A stretch of 64,000 nucleotides of DNA from Cellulosimicrobium cellulans (GTDB taxonomy: Bacteria > Actinomycetota > Actinomycetes > Actinomycetales > Cellulomonadaceae). Where the stretch lies: contig NZ_JAFBCN010000001.1 of the NCBI RefSeq assembly GCF_016907755.1, forward strand, positions 2,728,001 through 2,792,000, read 5' to 3'. Position numbers and translations under genes: made by a program. How positions within the stretch are numbered: position 1 is the stretch's first letter; every line of letters starts with the position of its first letter. Shown here in pieces: positions 31,243-39,969 of the stretch. Below the pieces are notes generated by a model. It saw only the letters and a program-made list of their open reading frames with translations, made no database searches and was not told the DNA's origin.

Positions 31243-32000
31243 ACGCCTCGACGGGCGCCGCGCACGCCACGGCTCCGGAGCCCGCCGACGGCGCGGAGCA
31301 GTGGCCCCAGGGCATCTCTCGCCGCGCGACCATGCGCATCTCCGACGTGCTGCGCGCGCTGCGGGCCGAGTTCCCGAACGTCAGCCACTCCAAGCTGCGC
31401 TTCCTCGAGGAGCAGGGGCTCATCGAGCCCGTGCGCACCGCGTCGGGCTATCGCCAGTACAGCCCCGCGGACGTCGAGCGGCTGCGGTTCGTGCTCGTCG
31501 AGCAGCGCGACCGGTACCTGCCGCTCAAGGTCATCAAGGAGCGCCTCGCCGCGCTCGACGCGGGCACCGACGTCGAGGTCCTCGCGCCGCGCCTGGCGAC
31601 GTCCGACGGCGAACCGGGCTCGGCGGCCGTCCGCCAGCGCTACACGGTTGACGCGCTCGTGTCCGCGGCAGGGGTCGAGCGAGACCTCGTCGAGGGACTC
31701 ATCCAGGCCGGCGTGCTGCGCCAGGCGCCGGGAGGCCAGCTCGACGCGCGCTCGCTCGACGTGGTCGTGCTCGCCGCGGGGCTCGCGGAGTACGGCATCG
31801 AGCCGCGCCACCTGCGCTCCCTGCGTACCGCCGCCGACCGGCACGTGAGCCTCGTGCACCAGGTCGTCTCGCCGTGGCGGGGGCAGCAGAGCGCGTCCGC
31901 CCGCGCCCACGCGGGCACCGTGGCCTCGGAGGTCGGCGAGCTGTGCGCGCAGCTGCACACCGTGTTCGTGCGCCAGGGGATCGACGACCTCACCCGCTGA
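31239..32000 (+). CDS. ftsR: MerR-family division regulator FtsR
   Basis: The 253-residue MerR-type regulator has an N-terminal winged helix: MRISDVLRALRAEFPNVSHSKLRFLEEQGLIEPVRTASGYRQYSPADVERLRFV. A coiled linker and a C-terminal helical domain (DALVSAAGVERDLVEGLIQAGVL) follow. It matches the Rv1828/FtsR group, which in corynebacteria activates ftsZ transcription, and the gene order garA-ftsR-bifunctional nuclease is the conserved one. The GTG overlaps the garA stop. No metal-binding Cys are seen, as expected for this group. Confidence 0.85.
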   Translation: MNASTGAAHATAPEPADGAEQWPQGISRRATMRISDVLRALRAEFPNVSHSKLRFLEEQGLIEPVRTASGYRQYSPADVERLRFVLVEQRDRYLPLKVIKERLAALDAGTDVEVLAPRLATSDGEPGSAAVRQRYTVDALVSAAGVERDLVEGLIQAGVLRQAPGGQLDARSLDVVVLAAGLAEYGIEPRHLRSLRTAADRHVSLVHQVVSPWRGQQSASARAHAGTVASEVGELCAQLHTVFVRQGIDDLTR

Positions 32001-32077
32001 CCCACCGGTCGGTCCGCCACCTCGCGGGCGCCCGCGCAGGGGCCGCCCCACCCCCTGCCGGATGCCGGGCGGAGACG

Positions 32078-32083
32078 TACCGT
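32078..32083 (+). promoter_or_regulatory. Leaderless-type -10 box of the bifunctional nuclease gene
   Basis: TACCGT, then six bases (GGAGGG), then GTG 32090. The six bases also resemble a ribosome-binding site but lie too close to the start to serve as one. Confidence 0.5.
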
Positions 32084-32089
32084 GGAGGG

Positions 32090-32581
32090 GTGAGCGACGA
32101 CGTCCCGATGGTCCCGGTCGAGGTGCTCGGGGTCCGTCAGCAGCAGCGCGACCAGGAGATCGTGGTGCTGCTGCTCGACGACGCGTCCGAGCTGGTGGTG
32201 CCGATCGTCATCGGACCGCGGGAGGCGAGCGCGATCGCGATGGCGCAGGCGGGGCTGCCGACGCCACGGCCCATGACCCACGACCTGCTGCGGGACCTGC
32301 TCGACGCGGTCGGGGTGCGCCTGGAGCGGGCGGAGATCGTCGCGCTCGACGGCGGCATCTTCTTCGCCGAGCTCGTCCTGAGCAACGGGGTGCGGCTCGA
32401 CTCGCGCGCGTCGGACGCGATCGCGGTCGCGGTGCGCACCGGCAGCCCGGTGCTGTGCTCGGCGGAGGTCGTCGCGACGGCGGGTGTCGAGGTCGTCGAC
32501 GTCGCGCAGCAGGAGGAGGTCGAGAAGTTCCGCGACTTCCTGGACCACGTCCAGCCGGAGGACTTCTCCGTGGACGAGTAG
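32090..32581 (+). CDS. Bifunctional nuclease family protein (DUF151)
   Basis: The 163-residue protein matches the BFN/DUF151 family: VPVEVLGVRQQQRDQEIVVLLL, VVPIVIGPREASAIAMAQ, PRPMTHDLLRDLLDAVGVRL, FFAELVL and the conserved DSRASDAIAVAVRTGSPV. A C-terminal UVR-like acidic tail ends EKFRDFLDHVQPEDF. Plant and Thermotoga relatives suggest nucleic-acid binding or nuclease activity, but the bacterial role is unproven. It lies between ftsR and a second MerR gene, as in mycobacteria (Rv1829). Confidence 0.88.
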   Translation: MSDDVPMVPVEVLGVRQQQRDQEIVVLLLDDASELVVPIVIGPREASAIAMAQAGLPTPRPMTHDLLRDLLDAVGVRLERAEIVALDGGIFFAELVLSNGVRLDSRASDAIAVAVRTGSPVLCSAEVVATAGVEVVDVAQQEEVEKFRDFLDHVQPEDFSVDE

Positions 32582-32658
32582 GTGGGCGGGTCAGCACCGC
32601 CCGGACCGACCGTCGAGCGAAGGTCGAGACGTGCGGGCACAACGGACAACACGGACGT

Positions 32659-32673
32659 TCGACCTCAGGTCGA
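32659..32673. promoter_or_regulatory. 15-bp palindrome upstream of the second MerR gene
   Basis: TCGACCT-C-AGGTCGA, perfect around a single central base. A further AGGTCGA half site lies at 32621-32627. It is about 70 bases upstream of the MerR promoter and is a candidate operator. Confidence 0.4.
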
Positions 32674-32738
32674 GGGTTGGGCGGTCTGCTCGTCGGACGC
32701 GCGGGCGCGACACGCCCGCGCGCTCGGGCCGTCGGTCG

Positions 32739-32767
32739 TTGACGACCCCCGACGGCGCCCATAGCGT
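32739..32767 (+). promoter_or_regulatory. Near-consensus SigA promoter of the second MerR gene
   Basis: TTGACG (32739-32744), 17 bases, TAGCGT (32762-32767). The predicted start near 32774 gives a leader of about 23 bases with AGGAGG. Confidence 0.75.
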
Positions 32768-32796
32768 GGTCGTGGACATCACCCCAGGAGGCGACA

Positions 32797-33387
32797 GTGA
32801 ACAGCAGCGGTGAGGCGAGCGTCGGTGCCGGCGCGACGGTTCCGCACGGCGCGCAGGGCCTCCTCTTCGGGGAGGACATCACCGAGCAGGACACGACGAC
32901 CGGCTACCGCGGCCCGACCGCGTGCCGTGCCGCGGGCATCACGTACCGCCAGCTCGACTACTGGGCCCGCACCGGCCTGGTCGAGCCCACCGTGCGCCCC
33001 GCGTCGGGCTCGGGCTCGCACCGCCTGTACAGCTTCCGCGACATCCTCGTCCTCAAGGTCGTCAAGCGACTCCTGGACACCGGGGTCTCGCTGCAGCAGA
33101 TCCGCACGGCCGTCGAGCACCTGCGCGAGCGGGGCGTCGACGACCTCGCGCAGATCACCCTCATGAGCGACGGCGCGAGCGTCTACGAGTGCACGTCGCC
33201 CGACGAGGTCGTGGACCTCGTCCAGGGCGGTCAGGGCGTGTTCGGCATCGCGGTCGGGCGCGTGTGGCGCGAGGTCGAGGGCACGCTCGCGGAGCTGCCG
33301 ACCGAGTCGCTCGAGGACGAGGGCGACGCGGCGGTGAGCCCGCAGGACGAGCTCGCGCAGCGCCGTCGCGCCCGCTCCGCCGGCTGA
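32797..33387 (+). CDS. MerR-family regulator (Rv1830 type)
   Basis: The 196-residue protein has a MerR winged helix: RGPTACRAAGITYRQLDYWARTGLVEPTVRPASGSGSHRLYSFRDILVLKVVKRLLDTGVSLQQIRTAV, in which the Tyr-Trp recognition helix and wing are clear. A C-terminal effector/dimer region follows (ITLMSDGASVYECTSPDEVVDLVQGGQGVFGIAVG). Its position after ftsR and the bifunctional nuclease gene matches M. tuberculosis Rv1830, a regulator linked to cell division. GTG 32797 has AGGAGG upstream, a near-consensus promoter and a nearby palindrome, so autoregulation is plausible. Confidence 0.82.
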   Translation: MNSSGEASVGAGATVPHGAQGLLFGEDITEQDTTTGYRGPTACRAAGITYRQLDYWARTGLVEPTVRPASGSGSHRLYSFRDILVLKVVKRLLDTGVSLQQIRTAVEHLRERGVDDLAQITLMSDGASVYECTSPDEVVDLVQGGQGVFGIAVGRVWREVEGTLAELPTESLEDEGDAAVSPQDELAQRRRARSAG

Positions 33388-33584
33388 GGTCCGCGAGCGC
33401 CGCCCCTCCGACGAGGTGGGCCGCTCCCCACGACGCACGTGCGAAGGCTCGCCGTCGCGCATGCCTGTGGAGCACGTCACAGCCGGTGCGACGGCCTGCC
33501 CCGTGAGGCCGTGGGAGGATCGCCCGGTACGCGGCGCGTCACGCTCTCCCCGGCGGCGTCGCACGGTCGACGGATGGAGTGCCG

Positions 33585-36500
33585 GTGTTCTCGAAGGTCC
33601 TGGTCGCCAACCGCGCGGAGATCGCCGTCAGGGCGTTCCGTGCCGCCTACGAGCTGGGGGCCCGCACCGTCGCGGTGTTCCCGCAGGAGGACCGCAACTC
33701 CGAGCACCGGCTCAAGGCCGACGAGGCGTACCTCATCGGGGAGCCGGGCCACCCGGTCCGGGCGTACCTCGACATCGAGGAGATCGTGCGCGTGGCGCGC
33801 GAGGCGGGCGCGGACGCGGTCTACCCGGGCTACGGGTTCCTCTCGGAGAACCCGGACCTGGCGCGCGCGTGCGCGGACGCCGGGCTGACGTTCGTCGGGC
33901 CGCCGCCGGAGGTGCTCGAGCTCGCCGGCAACAAGGTGCGGGCGCTCAAGGCCGCCCGTGAGGCGGGTCTGCCGGTGCTCGCGTCGAGCGAGCCGTCGTC
34001 GGACGTCGACGAGCTCGTCGCGGCTGCGGACGCGATCGGGTTCCCCGTCTTCGTCAAGGCTGTCGCCGGGGGTGGCGGGCGCGGCATGCGCCGCGTCGAC
34101 GCGCGCGAGGACCTGCCCGAGTCGCTGGCCGCCGCGATGCGCGAGGCCGACGGCGCGTTCGGCGACCCGACGGTCTTCCTCGAGCAGGCGGTGCTGCGCC
34201 CGCGCCACATCGAGGTGCAGATCCTCGCCGACGGCGCGGGGAACGTCGTGCACCTGTACGAGCGGGACTGCTCGCTGCAGCGCCGCCACCAGAAGGTCGT
34301 CGAGATCGCGCCGGCGCCCAACCTCGACCCGGCGATCCGGGACGCGCTGTGCGCGGACGCGGTGAAGTTCGCCCGCCACATCGGGTACCAGAACGCGGGC
34401 ACGGTCGAGTTCCTCGTGGACACCGTGGGTGAGCGGGCCGGGCAGCACGTGTTCATCGAGATGAACCCGCGCATCCAGGTCGAGCACACCGTGACCGAGG
34501 AGGTCACCGACGTCGACCTCGTGTCGGCGCAGATGCGCATCGCGTCGGGCGAGACCCTGGAGGACCTCGGGATCCGGCAGGAGGACGTGCGCGTCAACGG
34601 CGCCGCCCTGCAGACCCGCATCACGACCGAGGACCCCGCGAACGGGTTCCGTCCCGACACGGGCCGCATCATCGCGTATCGCTCCCCGGGCGGGGCGGGC
34701 GTGCGGCTCGACGGCGCGACGGCGACGGCCGGGTCCGTCGTCTCGGGCCACTTCGACTCGATGCTCGTCAAGCTCACGTGCCGCGGCCGCGACTTCCCGA
34801 CGGCGGTGCGCCGCGCCCGGCGCGCGCTCGCCGAGTTCCGCATCCGCGGCATCCGGACCAACATCCCGTTCCTGCAGGCCGTGCTCGCCGACCCGGAATT
34901 CGTCGCCGGGAACGTCGCGACGTCGTTCATCGACGAGCGGCCCGAGCTGCTGGCCGCGCGCGAGAGCGCCGACCGCGGCACGCGCCTGCTCGCGTTCGTG
35001 GGAGACACGACGGTCAACCGGCCGCTGGGCGAGCCGCGGCGCACCACCGACCCCGCGACGAAGCTGCCCGCGCTGGACCTGTCGGTCGCGCCGCCGCCCG
35101 GCACGCGCCAGCAGCTCCTCGAGCTCGGCCCCGAGGGCTTCGCGCGTGCCCTGCGCGGCGAGCAGCGCCTGCGCGTCACCGACACCACGTTCCGCGACGC
35201 CCACCAGTCGCTGCTCGCGACACGCGTGCGCACGCACGACCTGGCCGCCGTCGCGCCGTACGTCGCGCGGGCCACCCCGCAGCTGTGGTCGGTCGAGGCG
35301 TGGGGCGGGGCGACGTACGACGTCGCGCTGCGCTTCCTCGGCGAGGACCCGTGGGAGCGGCTCGCGACGCTGCGCGAGGCGATGCCGAACCTCGCGATCC
35401 AGATGCTGCTGCGCGGCCGCAACACGGTCGGGTACACGCCGTACCCGACGCGCGTCACCGAGGCGTTCGTCGAGGAGGCCGCGACCACGGGCATCGACGT
35501 GTTCCGCATCTTCGACGCGCTCAACGACGTCGACCAGATGCGTCCGGCGATCGAGGCCGTGCGGGCCACCGGCACGACGGTCGCGGAGGTCGCGCTGTGC
35601 TACACGGGCAACCTCCTGGACCCGGCCGAGGACCTGTACACGCTCGACTACTACCTGCGCCTCGCGGACCGCATCGTCGACGCCGGTGCGCACGTGCTCG
35701 CCATCAAGGACATGGCCGGTCTGCTGCGGCCCGCGGCGGCGACGCGCCTCGTGACCGCGCTGCGCGAGCGCTTCGACCTGCCCGTGCACCTGCACACGCA
35801 CGACACCTCCGGCGGCCAGATGGCGACGCTGCTCGCCGCCGCGGCGGCGGGCGTGGACGCGGTCGACGCCGCGAGCGCCGCCATGGCCGGGACGACGAGC
35901 CAGCCGCCGCTGTCCGCGCTCGTCGCGGGCCTGGAGCACACGGAGCGCGACACGGGCCTGTCGCTGGCCGCGGTCGCGGACCTGGAGCCGTACTGGGAGG
36001 CGGTGCGCCGCGTCTACGCGCCGTTCGAGTCGGGGCTGCCGGGGCCGACGGGGCGGGTGTACGAGCACGAGATCCCGGGCGGGCAGCTTTCGAACCTGCG
36101 CCAGCAGGCGATCGCGCTGGGCCTGGGGGACAAGTTCGAGCAGATCGAGGCGATGTACGCGGCGGCGGACCGCATCCTGGGGCGCCTGGTGAAGGTGACG
36201 CCGTCGTCGAAGGTCGTGGGCGACCTCGCGCTGCACCTCGTGGCGGCGGGCGCGGACCCGACGGAGTTCGCGGCCGACCCGCAGGCGTTCGACATCCCGG
36301 ACTCGGTGATCGGGTTCCTCGGGGGCGAGCTCGGCGACCCGCCCGGGGGCTGGCCGGAGCCGTTCCGCTCGCGCGCGCTCGCCGGTCGCGCGGCGCGCGG
36401 CGGCGTGACGCCCCTGTCGCCGGAGGACGAGGCCGAGCTCGCACAGGCGGGGGACGTGCGGCGCCGGCGGCTGAACCACCTGCTGTTCGGGGGGCCGACC

Positions 36501-36983
36501 AAGGAGTTCGAGCAGGTGCGCCAGGCGTACGGGGACGTCTCCGTGCTCGACACCCCGACGTACCTGTACGGGCTCGAGCCCGGTCAGGAGGTCGCGGTCG
36601 CGCTCGGCAAGGGCGTGCGCCTGCTCGTGGGGCTCGAGGCGATCGGCACGCCCGACGAGCGGGGCATGCGCACGGTGATGTTCACCCTCAACGGTCAGCT
36701 GCGCCCGATCCAGGTGCGCGACCGGGCGGTCGACGTCGACGCGCGGGCGGCCGAGAAGGCCGACCCCACGCAGCCGGGTCAGGTCGCGGCGCCGTTCGCG
36801 GGCGCGGTGACGCCGGTCGTCGTCGCGGGGGACGTCGTCGAGGCAGGGCAGACGGTCGCCACGGTCGAGGCCATGAAGATGGAGGCCGCGATCACGACGC
36901 CGGTCGCGGGCACCGTCCAGCGCGTCGCGATCGGTGCCGTGCAGCAGCTCGAGGGCGGCGACCTGGTCCTCGTCGTGGGCTGA
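33585..36983 (+). CDS. pyc: Pyruvate carboxylase
   Basis: Carboxylates pyruvate to oxaloacetate. The 1132-residue chain has all three modules of the single-chain enzyme. The biotin carboxylase domain begins FSKVLVANRAEIAVRAFRAA, with the ATP loop VAGGGGRGMRR, EMNPRIQVEHTVTEEV and the Arg-containing HIEVQIL. The carboxyltransferase barrel runs from about residue 530 (DTTFRDAHQSLLATR) with the metal-binding HLHTHD near residue 735. The biotinyl domain ends with EAMKMEA near residue 1098. GTG 33585 is preferred because GGAG lies five bases upstream; GTG at 33579 is an alternative. It appears monocistronic. Confidence 0.97.
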   Translation: MFSKVLVANRAEIAVRAFRAAYELGARTVAVFPQEDRNSEHRLKADEAYLIGEPGHPVRAYLDIEEIVRVAREAGADAVYPGYGFLSENPDLARACADAGLTFVGPPPEVLELAGNKVRALKAAREAGLPVLASSEPSSDVDELVAAADAIGFPVFVKAVAGGGGRGMRRVDAREDLPESLAAAMREADGAFGDPTVFLEQAVLRPRHIEVQILADGAGNVVHLYERDCSLQRRHQKVVEIAPAPNLDPAIRDALCADAVKFARHIGYQNAGTVEFLVDTVGERAGQHVFIEMNPRIQVEHTVTEEVTDVDLVSAQMRIASGETLEDLGIRQEDVRVNGAALQTRITTEDPANGFRPDTGRIIAYRSPGGAGVRLDGATATAGSVVSGHFDSMLVKLTCRGRDFPTAVRRARRALAEFRIRGIRTNIPFLQAVLADPEFVAGNVATSFIDERPELLAARESADRGTRLLAFVGDTTVNRPLGEPRRTTDPATKLPALDLSVAPPPGTRQQLLELGPEGFARALRGEQRLRVTDTTFRDAHQSLLATRVRTHDLAAVAPYVARATPQLWSVEAWGGATYDVALRFLGEDPWERLATLREAMPNLAIQMLLRGRNTVGYTPYPTRVTEAFVEEAATTGIDVFRIFDALNDVDQMRPAIEAVRATGTTVAEVALCYTGNLLDPAEDLYTLDYYLRLADRIVDAGAHVLAIKDMAGLLRPAAATRLVTALRERFDLPVHLHTHDTSGGQMATLLAAAAAGVDAVDAASAAMAGTTSQPPLSALVAGLEHTERDTGLSLAAVADLEPYWEAVRRVYAPFESGLPGPTGRVYEHEIPGGQLSNLRQQAIALGLGDKFEQIEAMYAAADRILGRLVKVTPSSKVVGDLALHLVAAGADPTEFAADPQAFDIPDSVIGFLGGELGDPPGGWPEPFRSRALAGRAARGGVTPLSPEDEAELAQAGDVRRRRLNHLLFGGPTKEFEQVRQAYGDVSVLDTPTYLYGLEPGQEVAVALGKGVRLLVGLEAIGTPDERGMRTVMFTLNGQLRPIQVRDRAVDVDARAAEKADPTQPGQVAAPFAGAVTPVVVAGDVVEAGQTVATVEAMKMEAAITTPVAGTVQRVAIGAVQQLEGGDLVLVVG

Positions 36984-37062
36984 GCGGTGGGCACCCGCGT
37001 GGTCGGGGTGGCAGCCTGAGGCGACGGCCGTCGCGCCGGGCAGGGCGAGCAGAGGAGCAACC

Positions 37063-37905
37063 ATGCGAGTCACGTTCCACGGCCACGCGTGCGTCACGGT
37101 GCGCCACGGCGGTCAGGTCGTCGTGATCGACCCGGGCACGTTCAGCGACGCGGCGGGCGCGCTGCGCGACGCCGACACCGTGCTGGTCACCCACCAGCAC
37201 CCGGACCACGTCGACGCCGTGGCGCTCGGTGCCGCCCTCACGGCCCGGCCCGGGCTCTCGGTCTGGGCGCCGGAGGCGGTGACCGCCGCCCTGCGGCCCT
37301 CGCTGCCGGAGGGAACCTCCGCACGCGTGCACGTCGTCGCGCCGGGTGACGGTCTGGACCTCGGCGGGCTGGAGGTCGTCGTGGGTGGCGGGCAGCACGC
37401 GGTGATCCACCGTGACGTCCCCCGGATCGCCAACGTGACCTACCTCGTGCGCGGGGACGGCGCGACGCTCCTGCACCCGGGCGACTCGTTCGACGCGCCG
37501 GACGGCGAGACGCTCGGGGGGAGGCGGCTCGACGTGCTCCTCGCGCCGGTGGCCGCCCCCTGGCTCAAGCTCGCCGAGACGATCGACTTCGTGCGCGGGC
37601 TCGACCCGCGCGTCGTCGTCCCGGTCCACGACGCCCTGCTCTCGGCGGCCGGGCACGGCATGGTCGACCGTCTCCTCGGGGAGCAGCGCACGGGCGGGAC
37701 GTACGCGTACCGGCCGCTCACGCCCGGCGAGTCGCTCGACGTCGCCGCGGGGAGCCTCGACGGGGTCGGTGACGCCGCGGCCCGCGCCCTGCGCGACGAG
37801 CACCCCGAGTACGGCGAGGTGACCCTGCTCGAGGCCGACGAGACCGTGCCGCCCCGCCCCGAGGAGGACGCGGCCGACGTCGCCCGCGCCGAGGCCGACC
37901 GGTGA
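37063..37905 (+). CDS. Metallo-beta-lactamase-fold hydrolase (UlaG-like)
   Basis: The 280-residue protein starts MRVTFHGHACVTVRHGGQVVVIDPG, typical of the compact UlaG/YfiQ-like MBL group. The metal-binding THQHPDHVD motif is at about residues 43-51, with further ligands in LLHPGDSF and VPVHDALLS. The fold proper ends near residue 210. The last 60 residues are acidic and Ala-rich and extend beyond the usual family length. ATG 37063 has AGAGGAG upstream. Substrate is unknown. The stop overlaps the DUF2510 gene (GTGA), so the two are co-expressed. Confidence 0.8.
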   Translation: MRVTFHGHACVTVRHGGQVVVIDPGTFSDAAGALRDADTVLVTHQHPDHVDAVALGAALTARPGLSVWAPEAVTAALRPSLPEGTSARVHVVAPGDGLDLGGLEVVVGGGQHAVIHRDVPRIANVTYLVRGDGATLLHPGDSFDAPDGETLGGRRLDVLLAPVAAPWLKLAETIDFVRGLDPRVVVPVHDALLSAAGHGMVDRLLGEQRTGGTYAYRPLTPGESLDVAAGSLDGVGDAAARALRDEHPEYGEVTLLEADETVPPRPEEDAADVARAEADR

Positions 37906-38165
37906 GCGACTCCCCGGCGCCGGGCTGGTACCCGGACCCGTGGGGCGTGCGAGCCGAGCGGTGGTTCGACGGGCGCGCGTGGACGCCGCACCTCCGCGAC
38001 CGCCCCGCGGGCGCCGGCGGCCGGCCCCGGATGCACCCCGGCGCGATCGTCGCGATCGTGCTCGGCGTGGTCCTCGCGCTGGCCGCCGTCGCGGCCGTCG
38101 TGGGGTTCTTCGTCGTCATGGTGCAGGGCGTGATCTGCGGCGAGGCGCCCCACTACTGCGACTGA
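37902..38165 (+). CDS. DUF2510 small membrane protein
   Basis: The 87-residue protein has an N-terminal DUF2510 motif, PGWYPDPWGVRAERWFDGRAWTPH, common in actinobacterial membrane proteins. One membrane helix follows at about residues 46-71 (GAIVAIVLGVVLALAAVAAV). A short C-terminal tail has two Cys (VICGEAPHYCD). Function is unknown. It is translationally coupled to the MBL hydrolase and convergent with the cardiolipin-synthase-like gene. Confidence 0.75.
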   Translation: MSDSPAPGWYPDPWGVRAERWFDGRAWTPHLRDRPAGAGGRPRMHPGAIVAIVLGVVLALAAVAAVVGFFVVMVQGVICGEAPHYCD

Positions 38166-38203
38166 TGCGACGCGGCACGCGCGCCGGCTCCGGCGTCCAC
38201 CGC

Positions 38204-38221
38204 GGGCCCCGTGCGGGGCCC
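38204..38221. terminator. Hairpin between convergent DUF2510 and PLD genes
   Basis: GGGCCCC (38204-38210) pairs with GGGGCCC (38215-38221), loop GTGC. Confidence 0.5.
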
Positions 38222-38226
38222 ACGCG

Positions 38227-39480
38227 TCACAGCAGGGGCCGCAGGGGCGTGAGGACGACCTCGCTGAGCTTGGCCGCCACCGAGCGGGAGTCCCACTCGG
38301 CGAGCGTGAGCTCGCGCGAGTTCGACAGGTCGACGTCGAACACCTTCTCCATCTGCGCGGCCACCCCGGGGTCGGTGATCTCGAGGTTGACCTCGTAGTT
38401 CCCCGTCAGGGAGAGGCGGTCGATGTTCGCCGTCCCGATCGTGGTCCACGCGCCGTCGATGGTCGCGGTCTTCGCGTGCACCATCGCGTCCCGGTACAGG
38501 TGGATACGCACCCCGCCCCTGAGCAGCGCCGTGTACAGGCCGCGTGACAGCCAGTCCGCGAGCACGTGGTTGGAGCGCTCGGGGACCAGCACGCGGACGT
38601 CGACCCCGCGCGCGGCGGCGGCGAGGAGCGCCGCGAGGATCTCCCGGTCGGGGATGAAGTACGCCTGCGTGATGTAGACGTGCGAGCTGGCGCGGTCGAT
38701 CGCGTCGAGGTAGATGCCGCGGATCGGGAAGACGAGGTGCGCGGGCGCGTTGCGCGCGGCCCGCAGCCGCGGCTCCCAGTGCACCGACCCGGGGTCGGCG
38801 AGCAGCGGCTGGCCGGGGTTCCGGTTGGCGTTCCAGAAGTCGACGAACGCGTTGCGCAGCTCCCACGCGCTCGGGCCCACGAGGCGGATGTGCGTGTCCC
38901 GCCACTGCGTCGCGTACAGGGCGCCGATGTTGTAGCCGCCGACGAACGCGATCTCGTCGTCGACCACGAGGATCTTGCGGTGGTCGCGGCCCGACTTGCG
39001 CACGTTGAGCATGAGGATGCCGGGGCGGAACACCGGGTAGCGGATCACGTGGATCGGCTCCGGCAGGTCGAAGAACGCCTGCGGCACGACGAGGTTCGCG
39101 AACCCGTCGTAGACGACGAACACCTCGACGCCGCGCTCGCTCGCCTCGACCAGCGCCTGCTTGAACTCCTCGCCGAGCGCGTCGGCCTTCCAGATGTACG
39201 TCTCGAGCAGGATGCGGCGCTGCGCCCCGCGGATCGCGCCGAGCATCTCCCGGTACACGTCCTCGCCGTACGTGAAGACGGTCGTCGTGGTGCCCGCGAC
39301 CTCGACGTCGGCGGGGGAGGAGCGCGGGAACGACGCCTCGGTCGTGTTGCGGCGCTTGCGGATCGCGTCGGCGGTGACGAGCACGGCCGCGACCGTGATC
39401 GGCGCCGCGACGGCGACCACGAGCGCGCGGGAGAGCAGACGGCGGGCGGTGCGCAGGGCGGAGTCGGGCGACAGGTGCAC
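38227..39480 (-). CDS. Cardiolipin synthase-like phospholipase D family protein
   Basis: The 417-residue protein has one N-terminal membrane helix (about residues 18-38, ALVVAVAAPITVAAVLVTAD). Two PLD HKD motifs follow: SGRDHRKILVVDDEIAFVGGYN near residue 162 and AMVHAKTATIDGAWTTIGTANID near residue 333. Both His-Lys-Asp sets are intact. ETYIWKADALGEEF and FHRSLT-like NIDRLSLTGNYEVNLE match bacterial cardiolipin synthases, which join two phosphatidylglycerols. Activity on cardiolipin is inferred. The GTG start at 39480 is preceded by TACGGT six bases upstream. Confidence 0.85.
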   Translation of the reverse strand: MHLSPDSALRTARRLLSRALVVAVAAPITVAAVLVTADAIRKRRNTTEASFPRSSPADVEVAGTTTTVFTYGEDVYREMLGAIRGAQRRILLETYIWKADALGEEFKQALVEASERGVEVFVVYDGFANLVVPQAFFDLPEPIHVIRYPVFRPGILMLNVRKSGRDHRKILVVDDEIAFVGGYNIGALYATQWRDTHIRLVGPSAWELRNAFVDFWNANRNPGQPLLADPGSVHWEPRLRAARNAPAHLVFPIRGIYLDAIDRASSHVYITQAYFIPDREILAALLAAAARGVDVRVLVPERSNHVLADWLSRGLYTALLRGGVRIHLYRDAMVHAKTATIDGAWTTIGTANIDRLSLTGNYEVNLEITDPGVAAQMEKVFDVDLSNSRELTLAEWDSRSVAAKLSEVVLTPLRPLL

Positions 39481-39486
39481 GGACTC

Positions 39487-39492
39487 ACCGTA
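39487..39492 (-). promoter_or_regulatory. Leaderless-type -10 box of the PLD gene
   Basis: TACGGT on the minus strand, six bases before GTG 39480. Confidence 0.55.
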
Positions 39493-39582
39493 GCGGGCAC
39501 GCCTCCAGGCGCGACCGCAGGACGGGCGCGCCGCGGGTGAGATCCCGCACCTGCGCCGTTCCCGGGTTCCTCGCGCGCCCGG

Positions 39583-39852
39583 TCAGTGCGAGCGGAGGGC
39601 CTTGATCAGCTCGGCCTTGCGCATCGAGGAGCGGCCCTCGATGCCGATCTCCGCGGCACGCTTGCGCAGCTTCTCGACCGTCCAGTCGTCGTAGTCGCCG
39701 GCCTTGCCGCCCTTGCGTCCGACGCTCGTGCGGGACGAGCCCGCGGCGGCGTTCGCGATGCGCGCCGCCTTCTCCTTCGAGTCGCCCTCGTCGCGCAGCT
39801 TCTCGTACAGCTCGGGGTCCTTCACGCTCGGTCCGGGGTCGCGCTTCGGCAC
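39583..39852 (-). CDS. DUF7218 / Rho_N-like small protein
   Basis: The 89-residue basic protein starts MPKRDPGPSVKDPELYEKLRDEG and has a charged middle (SKEKAARIANAAAGSSRTSVGRKGG). It ends in a SAP/Rho_N-like helix-extended-helix: DDWTVEKLRKRAAEIGIEG-RSSMRKAELIKALRSH. This is the widespread actinobacterial DUF7218 family, expected to bind nucleic acid, with no known function. GTG 39852 is chosen because GGGAGGAC lies directly upstream and the family begins PKRD. An ATG farther upstream would add 28 unrelated residues. Confidence 0.75.
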   Translation of the reverse strand: MPKRDPGPSVKDPELYEKLRDEGDSKEKAARIANAAAGSSRTSVGRKGGKAGDYDDWTVEKLRKRAAEIGIEGRSSMRKAELIKALRSH

Positions 39853-39969
39853 GGCGTCCTCCCTCGTCTCGCGCCGGCCACCTCGGCGCGGGGACCGGTC
39901 TCCCGACAGGCTCGCCCCGCCCTCGCTCGCTCGCACGCGGACCTCACCCGATCACCTCGTCTCGGCACA

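Noticed and set aside
33477-37097. A 1206-codon open frame antisense to pyc
   Set aside because: Low-complexity Arg/Val/His-rich product; the sense strand encodes a full pyruvate carboxylase.
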